Below are positions 1 to 7,556 of a stretch of DNA of 63,854 bases, in pieces. The position numbers were made by a program, and so were the translations under genes. Within the stretch, counting starts at the first letter, position 1. Every line of letters starts with the position of its first letter. The notes below the pieces were generated by a model. The model searched no databases. It saw only the letters and a program-made list of their open reading frames with translations, and had not been told where the DNA came from. Source of the stretch: Sphaerochaeta sp. (GTDB lineage Bacteria > Spirochaetota > Spirochaetia > Sphaerochaetales > Sphaerochaetaceae); assembly GCA_016342655.1 (NCBI GenBank), contig JAEINL010000012.1:1-63854 (forward strand), written 5' to 3'.

Positions 1-25
1 CAACCCATTTCGGATATGTTGACAT
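1..25 (-). CDS. 5' end of an unknown gene running off the window
   Basis: A minus-strand ATG at 23-25 is preceded by a strong Shine-Dalgarno sequence (AAGGAGG, minus strand, from bases 30-36), and a good promoter lies further upstream. Only eight codons (MSTYPKWV) are inside the window, so the product cannot be named. The start is supported by the ribosome-binding site rather than by homology. Confidence 0.5.
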
Positions 26-57
26 GGGTGCCTCCTTGTGAATTTGTATGTTATAAT

Positions 58-85
58 ATTATACCATACATACAAGAGACAGCAA
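58..85 (-). promoter_or_regulatory. sigma-70-type promoter for the gene at the left edge
   Basis: On the minus strand a TTGCTG -35 (80-85) and a perfect TATAAT -10 (58-63) are separated by 16 bases, about 33 bases upstream of the ATG at position 25. The direction fits only the truncated leftward gene. Confidence 0.5.
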
Positions 86-130
86 CACTTTTTTCAGTTT
101 CAGAAAAAGCAAAAACAATACCCCTAGCGC

Positions 131-940
131 TCAATTGGTGTTAAGCTGGTTTTTATGCAATTGCCGTGATTCGTCATCGAAACGGTTGACGATATCCAAG
201 AAGGACATTACATGGGGCTTGAGCATGAGATAGGCCATCCTGATGCCACCAATCTCATTGGGGGAGATGGTCTTGTCTGCACCAGCGCGTTTCAGCTTTT
301 CCGCAGAGCCCTTTTCGATGGATCGGGCGACGATGTAGAGCTTGGGGTTCAACCCCCGTGCTGTAAGGATTGCATAGACATTCTGGGCGTCGTTCTCAAG
401 GCAACTCACCATCCCTTTGGCTTGCACTATACCGGCTTGTGTAAGTATGTCCTCGTTGGTCGCATCACCACAAATCACCGGCACTCCCGCCTGCACAAGC
501 TCAGCAGCACGGGTTTCCTGGTGTTCTATTACAAGGAATTGCGTCTTTGTGAGGGTAAATTGCTCGATAACGCTTGAACCGGTCTGACCAGCACCGCAGA
601 CTATGATATGACCAACCATCCTGGCTATCTGTTTCTCCATGGCTTTTCTCCTAACGATCCTCTTCACTCCACCATCGATGAGAAACGAAACCGCTTCCAA
701 CAATGAGTAGGAGACAATTCCTAATCCGCTGAGGATGATGCAGATGGTGAATATCTTACCAACAGGGGATAAATCGGCTACCTCCCGGTATCCCACTGTA
801 GAGATTGTGATAATGGTCATGTAGAGTCCGTCGATCAACGATACGTTGGAGAGGTTCATATACCCCACAGTGCCTATCACTATGAGCGTGGCAACTAGGA
901 TAAGAACAATCCAACCTCTCGCTAGGGGGCTTTTCCGCAT
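131..940 (-). CDS. potassium channel with TrkA-N (RCK) domain
   Basis: Predicted inner-membrane K+ channel, 269 aa. Two transmembrane segments (about residues 10-28 and 62-87) flank a pore loop with the selectivity signature TVGY at 48-51. The next residues are REV instead of the usual GD, which is unusual for the filter mouth. A cytoplasmic RCK/TrkA-N Rossmann domain follows, with GAGQTG at about 116-121 and an acidic residue after the second strand (VIEH) for nucleotide binding. I start at the ATG at 940 because AGGAG lies at the right distance; the longer frame upstream adds a hydrophilic stretch that is not family-like. It appears to be a single-gene unit. Confidence 0.9.
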   Translation of the reverse strand: MRKSPLARGWIVLILVATLIVIGTVGYMNLSNVSLIDGLYMTIITISTVGYREVADLSPVGKIFTICIILSGLGIVSYSLLEAVSFLIDGGVKRIVRRKAMEKQIARMVGHIIVCGAGQTGSSVIEQFTLTKTQFLVIEHQETRAAELVQAGVPVICGDATNEDILTQAGIVQAKGMVSCLENDAQNVYAILTARGLNPKLYIVARSIEKGSAEKLKRAGADKTISPNEIGGIRMAYLMLKPHVMSFLDIVNRFDDESRQLHKNQLNTN

Positions 941-1255
941 TGAATCTCCTACGTTCGCAATTTTCTCAGATTCGGTTCCACCGATACCAAATTGTTGATT
1001 TGTCCACCGCATGCATTCCCTATGATCAGAATCATTGAATTCTTGTACTGCATAGGTACTGTACGTATTCCATCACAGAGCAGGCTACTAATTCTACCAG
1101 ATAGTATCTTAACCATTTGGCAAACCAGGTAGTGTTCCGCCAGACGAAAATCCTTACGATATAATACTAGCATCATTTCCTTTGGAGAACGATAGTATTC
1201 TGCTAAAAATACATGCAATCGTCTCCTGTGCCATACAATGCCAGTCTTTCATTGA

Positions 1256-1687
1256 AGCCTGAGGCTGGTACATTCCTCTGATGAGCTGAAAGAGAAAATC
1301 CTTCTCGCAGATGCCGGTCTCGATGACAAGGCAATCGAACTGTGCAAGATGTACCTGCTGATGAAGATGGAGAGGAAAGCCCATACCCTACTGTATGCAG
1401 ACCACCAGGGATTTGAGGCTCAGATGTTCTTTTCCCTCTTCAACGAGAAGGATGAGATGCAAGAGACCATCCAGTGTTCGGATGGTCTCTATACACAACT
1501 CATGGAGACAGCAAAGGAGTTCTCCCTAAAAAAGGGATACTTCCTTTGCATAGACCAGGCTTGGGCTTTCAACGAAATGAAAGGTATCAATACCCCAGGG
1601 CAAGCCCTGGACCCAGGAGGCGTTGCCTCCTTTTCCGCCCCAAGGGGCGGGGTATCTCACCTTGCTTTCCCAGCACTCGCTCGGTAA
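1256..1687 (+). pseudogene. remnant ORF of unknown family, 3' end inside a repeat
   Basis: An open stretch with coding-like composition (charged, helical, e.g. DELKEKIL, KMERKAHTLL, FNEKDEMQE) begins just after an in-frame stop at 1253. A methionine is available only at 1349. At about 1577 the frame runs into the hairpin repeat and finishes on repeat-derived residues. This suggests the C-terminal part of an older gene whose end was replaced by the repeat. I do not recognise the family. The rest of 941-1576 shows nothing I can support as a gene. Confidence 0.35.
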
Positions 1688-1728
1688 TGGAAGCATGCTT
1701 CCGCTACTCTCGCTTCGTTGGGGAATCA
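1577..1728. repeat. multi-hairpin repeat, copy 1
   Basis: About 152 bp shared with 8486-8644 and 17717-17874. It contains four consecutive hairpins: CCAGGGC/GCCCTGG, GGAGGC/GCCTCC, CCGCCCC/GGGGCGG and GGAAGCAT/ATGCTTCC. It lies between a plus-strand remnant ORF and the minus-strand dehydrogenase. The dehydrogenase stop codon (1726-1728) coincides with the last three bases of the repeat. Confidence 0.85.
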
Positions 1729-2754
1729 AAAACAGCGTTGGTTAGGTTCCTTGGTGCACGTTGCACACTGGTAACAGATCTCATGGGGCATGACCTTTCC
1801 CTCGGCAAAGTCACGAATACTCTGCAGTGTTGTCTCTGCAATATTGTGCAGAGCCTCTTTGGTGAGAAAGGCCTGGTGGCTGGTGACCAGCACATTAGGC
1901 ATTGCAATGAGGAGCATCAGGGTATCATCGTCGAAGAGTGTAGCACTTCTATCTTCATAGAAGAGCTCCCCTTCCTCCTCATAGACATCTAGGGCTGCAG
2001 AGCCTATCTTCCTGCTCTTGATCCCTTCCAGCAGCGTCTGGCTATCAACAAGGCCTCCACGGGAGGTGTTTACCAACACCACCCCCTGCTTCATCAGAGC
2101 AATGCTCTGTTTGTCAATCAGGTGTTCTGACTCGGGGGTAAGCGGACAGTGCAGGCTGATGATATCCGACCTCTTACAGAGTTCTTCAAACGAACAGTAC
2201 TCTATTCCCTCCAAACTCTTATCCGGATAGGGGTCAAAGGCCAGCACTTTCATGCCAAAGCCTTTGCAAAGGTTGATGAACACCTTCCCAATCTTCCCCG
2301 TTCCCACCACACCTACAGTCTTGCCATGCAGATCGAATCCAACCAGCCCATTGAGGCTGAAGTTGAACTCTCGGGTCCTTACGTAGGCATGGGGAATCTG
2401 ACGCACCACACTCAACAACAAGGCCATGGCATGTTCGGCAACAGCATAGGGTGAGTAGGCTGGGACACGTACGACATGAATTTTTCCAAACGCACTCTTG
2501 AAGTCTATGTTGTTGTATCCTGCACATCGCATGGTGATGAGGCGTACCCCATCCTCATAGAGACGCTCGATAACAGCATCAGTTATGCGGTCATTTACGA
2601 AGGCACAGACTACATCGTACCCCTTTGCAAGGGTGGCTGTGTTCTCGTTAAGCTTCGATTCAAAATAGTGTATATGCATATCAGAATCAGCAATCAGCTG
2701 GTCGAAATATGTCTTGTCGTACGACTTGGTGTCAAAAAAAGCTATTCTTGTCAT
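1726..2754 (-). CDS. ldhA: D-lactate dehydrogenase family protein
   Basis: NAD-dependent D-2-hydroxyacid dehydrogenase, 342 aa, cytoplasmic. It most likely reduces pyruvate to D-lactate to regenerate NAD+ during fermentation. The Rossmann glycine motif is GTGKIG at 151-156, followed by the NAD-preferring acidic residue in AFDPYPD. The substrate-binding Arg232 is in TSRGG, the catalytic Glu is near 261 and His293 is in TSHQAF. The ATG at 2754 has an AGGAG site and gives the family's usual N-terminus; the longer frame does not. Other 2-hydroxyacid substrates cannot be excluded. Confidence 0.9.
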   Translation of the reverse strand: MTRIAFFDTKSYDKTYFDQLIADSDMHIHYFESKLNENTATLAKGYDVVCAFVNDRITDAVIERLYEDGVRLITMRCAGYNNIDFKSAFGKIHVVRVPAYSPYAVAEHAMALLLSVVRQIPHAYVRTREFNFSLNGLVGFDLHGKTVGVVGTGKIGKVFINLCKGFGMKVLAFDPYPDKSLEGIEYCSFEELCKRSDIISLHCPLTPESEHLIDKQSIALMKQGVVLVNTSRGGLVDSQTLLEGIKSRKIGSAALDVYEEEGELFYEDRSATLFDDDTLMLLIAMPNVLVTSHQAFLTKEALHNIAETTLQSIRDFAEGKVMPHEICYQCATCTKEPNQRCF

Positions 2755-2885
2755 ACTGAATTCTCCTCTTTGGTATGGCCATGGTAGCACAGACAAGCCA
2801 AAGGTTCTATTTGTAGAGAGGGGTTATGCAAACCTTCACCATGTGGATATATGCATCCACTTCATTTGAGTATAGGAAACCACGC

Positions 2886-3341
2886 TTAATCCTGCTTTGG
2901 CATTGCATTTAGAATCTTTTCTTTTTCCCTTGTGCTTAATGTACGAGAAGCTGATACAGCGGAAAATATCTGAGACATAAAATCATTTCCAGCTTCTCCT
3001 TGCTTAAATATTGATTTATTATGGAGTCCTTCAACAATGAATTTACGAGAGCTTGTCACTAAATTCTTCTTCCCACAATAAACGAACGAGGTTTGTTGCA
3101 GGCTCAGGGAAAAGAGTGATTGCATGTTGGGAGTAAGATCTATTACTGCTTGAGAATCCCTCAATACAAAAAGATCGTGCGTATGTTCTTGCGAAGAAGC
3201 TGGAAACAACCATACGCAATCACCATCAACTAATGCAACAATAGCAACATGTGATGAGCAGTCAAAAGCAAATGGACCCTTAGAGATATCTCCTGTTGAG
3301 ATATTATACTGATTGAGGAGAATATCAATTCCAATATCCAT
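2886..3341 (-). CDS. unknown 151-aa partner of the Panacea-domain gene
   Basis: Starts two bases after the stop codon of the Panacea-domain gene, so the two form one transcription unit. The protein has a beta-rich N-terminal half (strands around FAFDCSSHVAIVALVDG and CVWLFPASS) and a C-terminal helical tail rich in Lys/Glu; no signal peptide or membrane segment is seen. I do not recognise the family and see no catalytic motif. By position it would be the effector (toxin) of a two-gene toxin-antitoxin module, because Panacea antitoxins pair with many unrelated toxins. That role is inference only. Confidence 0.6.
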   Translation of the reverse strand: MDIGIDILLNQYNISTGDISKGPFAFDCSSHVAIVALVDGDCVWLFPASSQEHTHDLFVLRDSQAVIDLTPNMQSLFSLSLQQTSFVYCGKKNLVTSSRKFIVEGLHNKSIFKQGEAGNDFMSQIFSAVSASRTLSTREKEKILNAMPKQD

Positions 3342-3343
3342 TA

Positions 3344-3988
3344 CTATCTGCAGTTGAAGGGAAAATTCGAGGATTCCTCAAAGACACTTTTTGCAAGAGA
3401 TAATTCGGCCTGATCCATTTCAAAGGGATCAGCTTTGAACGAACTTTTCAAAGCCTCATATCCTTCTGTAGAAGGGTTATTAAAAAAGTCTTCATAGCAC
3501 ATATCTCTCTTTTTATTATATTCTGTGCCACTTAATTCTTTCTCAAATTTCTTCCACTCAGGGAATTGATGCGCCAGATGTATTAATTTATCTCTACCAA
3601 ATTGACTGAATGTTGATACAGCAAAATCGAGGGCTTCAACGTCTGCGTCGGAAAGTAAATCTTGCTTTAGGATGTTAGAGATATACACCTTCTCGCCTGT
3701 TCTTTCTACCGTAATACTACGCTCAACCAAAGCCCTTTCTTCACTTGAAAGTTTGGAGAGATAATAATCATCTTTTTTAATAATATTATACGTATTGGAT
3801 GCAACAGGCCCATTATGCATTGCACAAAAATGATCAAATACTATAGGAGACGCATAATACCTTATGCTATATCTTTCTGCAAAATAAAGATATTTCAATA
3901 GCTTGAGATAATTGTTTTCTTTTGCCTTTCTTTGCAGATAAGCTATTGTTTGTAAAGCCTTTTCCACAGAGAATGAACGGGTATGCAT
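3344..3988 (-). CDS. Panacea (SocA/DUF4065-like) domain antitoxin-type protein
   Basis: 214 aa with the hallmarks of the Panacea domain: N-terminal helices with a KLLKYLYFAERYSIR segment, then the conserved FDHFCAMHNGPVASNTYN stretch (G-P-V after an aromatic/His patch). Panacea proteins act as antitoxins for diverse toxins and also occur as protease adaptors (SocA of Caulobacter). The ATG at 3988 has AGGAG five bases upstream and is preferred over the adjacent ATG and the long hydrophobic extension. It is first in a two-gene unit with the 151-aa gene. Low-GC codon use compared with neighbours suggests acquisition by transfer. Confidence 0.85.
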   Translation of the reverse strand: MHTRSFSVEKALQTIAYLQRKAKENNYLKLLKYLYFAERYSIRYYASPIVFDHFCAMHNGPVASNTYNIIKKDDYYLSKLSSEERALVERSITVERTGEKVYISNILKQDLLSDADVEALDFAVSTFSQFGRDKLIHLAHQFPEWKKFEKELSGTEYNKKRDMCYEDFFNNPSTEGYEALKSSFKADPFEMDQAELSLAKSVFEESSNFPFNCR

Positions 3989-4142
3989 CATTTCTCCTTG
4001 TTTGTTCAACAGCCACTGTTTTGAAAAGCTCAAATATTTCAAAACATAAAGAAGGATCAAGAACGATAGAAATCTTTATTGGCTCACCTTAAAAATACCA
4101 TTGTTGTATCGTATAAGCAAGAGATAGAGGCATCCAAATCAA

Positions 4143-4166
4143 GTATGCAGCATACGTACTGTATGC
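4143..4166. promoter_or_regulatory. inverted-repeat cluster upstream of the Panacea pair
   Basis: Three half sites, GTATGC, GCATAC and GTATGC, form two overlapping palindromes about 160 bases upstream of the Panacea gene start. Toxin-antitoxin operons are commonly self-regulated through such sites, but the distance is long and the assignment is tentative. Confidence 0.25.
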
Positions 4167-4182
4167 AAATTAATCATTGAAA

Positions 4183-4204
4183 GAGGGCGGGAAACCCCGT
4201 CCTC
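4183..4204 (-). terminator. possible terminator behind the Fic gene
   Basis: Nine-base-pair GC-rich stem (GAGGGCGGG with CCCCGTCCTC on the plus strand, one G-U pair) and a short AAA loop, just past the Fic stop. The minus-strand T-tract is weak (TTTC). Confidence 0.45.
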
Positions 4205-4216
4205 CACTACATTCTC

Positions 4217-5068
4217 TTACAGAACGACCTCTTCCAACACATCAATGAGCAGTTGGTAGTCTCCATCGATAGCACTGATGTCAGCCTCCAGAAGCCTGTC
4301 AGGATCGACCATAGCCCAATCAATATCATAGCCGGCATGCATGGCCAGCTGGTAGAAGAAAAGGCGGGTGGTACGTCCATTGCCATCACGGAACGGGTGG
4401 AGAGCCTCTACCTCCCCCATGAAGAACGCAAGGTCGTTGATAAATTCCTCACGATCCATACCCTGGAGATAATGCCCCTTGTGCAGTCTTGAGAAAATAT
4501 CCTCAGCAGTGCTTTCAATAAATTCATGACTGCAGAACTCAGTCCGTTTGGCTGCCAAAACAGTGCGGACCTGTCCCCCAGAAGGGTAGATATCTCCAAA
4601 CAGATGGTGATGGATCTTCTTTAGGTAGGCAAAATTAAACTCTTGTAAAACTGTCTCTGCGAGAAGCTCTGCTGTCCTGATGTTGGAGATTTTCATCTCA
4701 ACCTCACGCAGACGAGAACGCACCTTAATGCCAAAATAGTTGACTAGACTTTTTGTACGGGGAAAGTACCCACCTACATCCTTGGGCAACGTATGTGTAG
4801 TGGTGAGGCCTTCCTTATCCAGAACTTCTTTGACCATATCATCGGCAAGAATATCTCCTTCCAACACCTGTCGTAAGGAATCCTCTTCATCAAGGGATAA
4901 TTCAAAACCCTCGGCTTGCTGGTTGAACCTAATATAGTCGATGCAAGCTTGCACTCGGCCTGATTTCATAAAAAAGTATCCATCCTTCTGCCCTAACGGG
5001 ACAAATCTATCCAAAACGCCTGATACCCATGGAGTATCAGGCACACTGTATGAAACCATGATAGCCAT
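4217..5068 (-). CDS. Fic-domain protein (predicted AMP transferase)
   Basis: About 283 aa. The Fic core motif HPFRDGNGR lies around residues 224-232, with catalytic His and the phosphate-binding Asp/Gly/Asn/Arg intact. Upstream is a flap region containing GGQVRT. The family transfers AMP, or more rarely other phosphate groups, from nucleotides to protein hydroxyls. I see no clear (S/T)xxxE(G/N) inhibitory helix in the N- or C-terminal parts, and no small antitoxin gene next to it. Start choice is weak: ATG at 5068 and 5059 are both possible and neither has a good ribosome-binding site. It is separated from the Panacea pair by a hairpin, so it is probably an independent unit. Confidence 0.88.
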   Translation of the reverse strand: MAIMVSYSVPDTPWVSGVLDRFVPLGQKDGYFFMKSGRVQACIDYIRFNQQAEGFELSLDEEDSLRQVLEGDILADDMVKEVLDKEGLTTTHTLPKDVGGYFPRTKSLVNYFGIKVRSRLREVEMKISNIRTAELLAETVLQEFNFAYLKKIHHHLFGDIYPSGGQVRTVLAAKRTEFCSHEFIESTAEDIFSRLHKGHYLQGMDREEFINDLAFFMGEVEALHPFRDGNGRTTRLFFYQLAMHAGYDIDWAMVDPDRLLEADISAIDGDYQLLIDVLEEVVL

Positions 5069-5098
5069 ACCCAACTTGAGAGGTCAAGGTAAAGCGTC

Positions 5099-5121
5099 AA
5101 AAAAGAGCCCATTGCTGGGCC
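5099..5121 (-). terminator. rho-independent terminator of the surface barrel gene
   Basis: On the minus strand, GCCCA-GCAA-TGGGC is followed by TCTTTTTT, about 27 bases after the stop codon of the gene at 5148-6509. Confidence 0.7.
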
Positions 5122-5147
5122 CTTTATTGAAAAATCTATTTTTTATG

Positions 5148-6509
5148 CTAGAACGAGAAGCCCATGAAGACTCCAGCATTAATAAACTGAGGCTTGTTCG
5201 GGAGATCGCTCAGAACTAAGTTGTACTTGACATTGGCACCCATCGAGAACCAGCTATTGATCTGGTAGGCAAGACCCAGCTTGGCGAATGCACCAAACAT
5301 GTAGGTATCGCCCCCTGAGGAATTGAATTTAGGACCGTAGGTCAAGAATGCACCAGCCCCAATATCAGCCTCAATTTTACCAAGTGACACATTCAGCATG
5401 GGAGCGATGGTGACAGTACCAGCCTGGGTGAAATCAGCCCAGTAGACAGTGGGATCGAAGATGTTTTGAGCAACAGTACGCCAACTACCGGAATAATATG
5501 GAGTATAGGAGAGACCGACATCCACACCAAGACCTAGCATCTCGTTGAAGGTCAGCAGGTTCTTAAGCTGCAAGCCAAGATTGGCTTCCAAGTTGTACGT
5601 ATGGAAGGTTGGGGGTGGGGTACTGATAGAATCGAACAACAGGTAGCTTACACTGCCACCAAGGGTAATGGTTTTCGCAAATCGACTCTCCACCTTTGCT
5701 TTCTCTTCTGTAACAGGAGCTTGGGCTACTACGGCAGGTGCAGCATCTGCAACAACAGGTTCGGCTTCAACAGGTGCAATTTCTTCTGCAACTACAACTT
5801 CTTCTGCAACTACAGGCTCAGCTTCGGCAACCACGACTTCTTCGGCTACAGGCTCAGCTTCGGCAACCACGACTTCTTCGGCTACAGGCTCTGCCTCGGC
5901 AACCACGACTTCCTCTGCTACAGGCTCTGCCTCGACAACCACGACTTCTTCGGCTACAAGCTCAGCTTCGACAACCACGACTTCTTCGGCTACAGGCTCA
6001 GCTTCGGCAACCACGACTTCTTCGGCTACAGGCTCTGCCTCGGCAACCACGACTTCCTCTGCAACTACAGGTTCAGCTTCAGCAACCACGACTTCCTCTG
6101 CTACAGGCTCAGCTTCGGCAACCACGATCTCTTCAGCAACAGGTTCTGCTACCACTTCAGCGACTGGCTCCTCTACAAGAGCAGGCTCAACAACTACTGC
6201 AACTACAGGTTCAGCTGGGAAAATTGGTTCTGAAACGGCCTTGGCGCTTCCACTGAAGTTTTCACCATCATATGACTGCTGGAGATAGAGTGTATACGCT
6301 TGTGAGCCATCGAGACCCTTCACTGTATAGCTGGTGACAGAAGAATCAACGACAATCCATTGGTTTGGATCCTCCCCATCAACCTGATAACGGAAAGTAG
6401 TCACATTTGGATCCTCAAGCATCCACTCCCAAGTTACCACTACTGGGGCAGCAAACAATGAGGCTGTTAACAGTACCAAGGCAACCAGTAACAAACTACG
6501 TTTCTTCAT
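5148..6509 (-). CDS. secreted outer-membrane beta-barrel protein with Glu-Pro-Val-Ala repeats
   Basis: 453 aa. A classical signal peptide (MKKRSLLLVALVLL, cleavage near LFAAP) precedes a short beta domain that resembles a fibronectin-III fold (VTWEWM...TSYTVKGLDGSQAYTLYLQQ). A linker of ten 12-13-residue repeats with the core EPVAEEVVVAEA follows. The C-terminal ~180 residues have alternating hydrophobic strands ending in GFSF, the terminal-Phe signature of outer-membrane barrels. The acidic linker probably spans the periplasm or exposes the N-terminal domain. The ATG at 6509 has a TAGGAG site. The exact function is unknown; porin-like or structural roles are both possible. Confidence 0.85.
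   Translation of the reverse strand: MKKRSLLLVALVLLTASLFAAPVVVTWEWMLEDPNVTTFRYQVDGEDPNQWIVVDSSVTSYTVKGLDGSQAYTLYLQQSYDGENFSGSAKAVSEPIFPAEPVVAVVVEPALVEEPVAEVVAEPVAEEIVVAEAEPVAEEVVVAEAEPVVAEEVVVAEAEPVAEEVVVAEAEPVAEEVVVVEAELVAEEVVVVEAEPVAEEVVVAEAEPVAEEVVVAEAEPVAEEVVVAEAEPVVAEEVVVAEEIAPVEAEPVVADAAPAVVAQAPVTEEKAKVESRFAKTITLGGSVSYLLFDSISTPPPTFHTYNLEANLGLQLKNLLTFNEMLGLGVDVGLSYTPYYSGSWRTVAQNIFDPTVYWADFTQAGTVTIAPMLNVSLGKIEADIGAGAFLTYGPKFNSSGGDTYMFGAFAKLGLAYQINSWFSMGANVKYNLVLSDLPNKPQFINAGVFMGFSF
5781..6150 (-). repeat. in-frame 36-39-bp tandem repeats, about ten units
   Basis: The units encode EPVAEEVVVAEA. Two units carry an additional Val codon (EPVVAEE) and two have VVVVEA. The nearly identical DNA sequence of the units indicates recent expansion by slippage or unequal crossing-over. 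Open frames in the other readings across this stretch are artefacts of the repeat. Confidence 0.9.
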
Positions 6510-6936
6510 AATACATACTCCTAATTTGACCATCAATTGATCATAAGTAACAATGCTAATTATATAATACCATACCCTTTTCAAGAGAAAAAAACAAGTT
6601 AAAACGTAAGAGCAGGGACAAATGTATCACTGTACGTTGCTTGTCAGCAATGCCATAAGCATAATCCTACTACCCTGATCCTTGCTCTAGGTATGACAAG
6701 AGACCACCGAGAGGAAAGCCTCGGAATGGAGACGGGGTGTCTGTAATGCGAAAAAAGGAGTCAAAAACCCATGGCTTCTGTCACTCCCTATTTGGAATAC
6801 TTCTAAGGTTTTCCTACACATCTTGTTCTCCCAAGAGCAAGACACCCTCCTTGGGATATCTCTACCAAGAATAGGATCGGGAATAGTTTCGATTCCGCTT
6901 GAAGCAACCCCCTTTATGGCGATACACTCTTGAAGC
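6510..6936. other. intergenic region between divergent genes, no gene seen
   Basis: The left part holds the leader of the barrel gene with a minus-strand TATAAT at 6559-6564 but no well-spaced -35. The remainder has only short unconvincing frames and a small hairpin (CCGAG/CTCGG near 6709-6726). I see no RNA gene or terminator. Confidence 0.4.
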
Positions 6937-7518
6937 ATGAACACTATTAAAACCATCGCCGTCTTTTGTGGTAGCAGCGTAGGGAAAAACCCACTCTATG
7001 AACAAAAAGCCATTGATCTGGGTACGGCCCTATATGCCAATCAGATAGGGCTTGTGTATGGAGGGGGAAACCGTGGTCTCATGGGAGTTATCGCCAAGAC
7101 AGTCTTCAAGCTGGGGGGCTCGGTAACAGGAGTCCTTCCCGAAGCCCTCAACCTTGCAAGCGTACGTCAGGCAGTAGTGGAGACAGAGCTTATTGTCGTA
7201 CCTACCATGCATGAACGAAAGGCCAAGATGTACTCCTTAGCCGATGCCTTCATAGCCCTTCCTGGGGGGATAGGAACCTTTGAGGAGTTTTTGGAGGTAT
7301 TCACCTGGCTACAGCTTGGCTATCACCATAAGCCGGTCGCCCTCTTGAACACCGCAGGGTTCTACAATCCCCTACTGCATTTCTTCCAACAGAGTTCAGA
7401 CGAAGGATTCCTGCATAAGGACCTTCTTGAGGCGTTGGTTGTAGAAGAGGACGAGAATATGCTGCTTAGGCGAATACAAGGCATTAGCCTTACAATCAAG
7501 GACAAACTTGCTCCCTAG
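6937..7518 (+). CDS. LOG-family nucleoside monophosphate phosphoribohydrolase
   Basis: 193 aa, the usual length for the family formerly annotated as lysine decarboxylase-like. LOG enzymes split a nucleoside 5'-monophosphate into base and ribose 5-phosphate (cytokinin activation in plants, purine nucleotide clean-up in bacteria). Visible are an N-terminal Rossmann-type strand (TIAVFCGSS), the glycine-rich YGGGNRGLMG at 41-50, MHERK at 91-95 with the catalytic Arg, and PGGIGTFEE at 109-117 with the catalytic Glu. The ATG lacks a strong ribosome-binding site. The YitT gene follows 38 bases later, probably co-transcribed. Confidence 0.9.
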   Translation: MNTIKTIAVFCGSSVGKNPLYEQKAIDLGTALYANQIGLVYGGGNRGLMGVIAKTVFKLGGSVTGVLPEALNLASVRQAVVETELIVVPTMHERKAKMYSLADAFIALPGGIGTFEEFLEVFTWLQLGYHHKPVALLNTAGFYNPLLHFFQQSSDEGFLHKDLLEALVVEEDENMLLRRIQGISLTIKDKLAP

Positions 7519-7556
7519 CTGTGGAACAAATTCTTGCGTAGCTATATGCTTGGGGC

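Noticed and set aside
949-1384. Two minus-strand frames of 76-89 codons
   Set aside because: Composition not protein-like, no ribosome-binding site, and they overlap the better plus-strand remnant.
5781-6150. Possible CRISPR array
   Set aside because: Repeats are contiguous and in frame with a gene, without unique spacers.
5601-6288. Long plus-strand frames rich in Ser/Ala/Thr or Leu/Gln opposite the surface barrel gene
   Set aside because: They are translations of the tandem repeat on the other strand; low complexity, no ribosome-binding site.
6687-6956. 89-codon minus-strand frame before the LOG-type gene
   Set aside because: No ribosome-binding site and overlaps the start of the LOG gene; composition not convincing.
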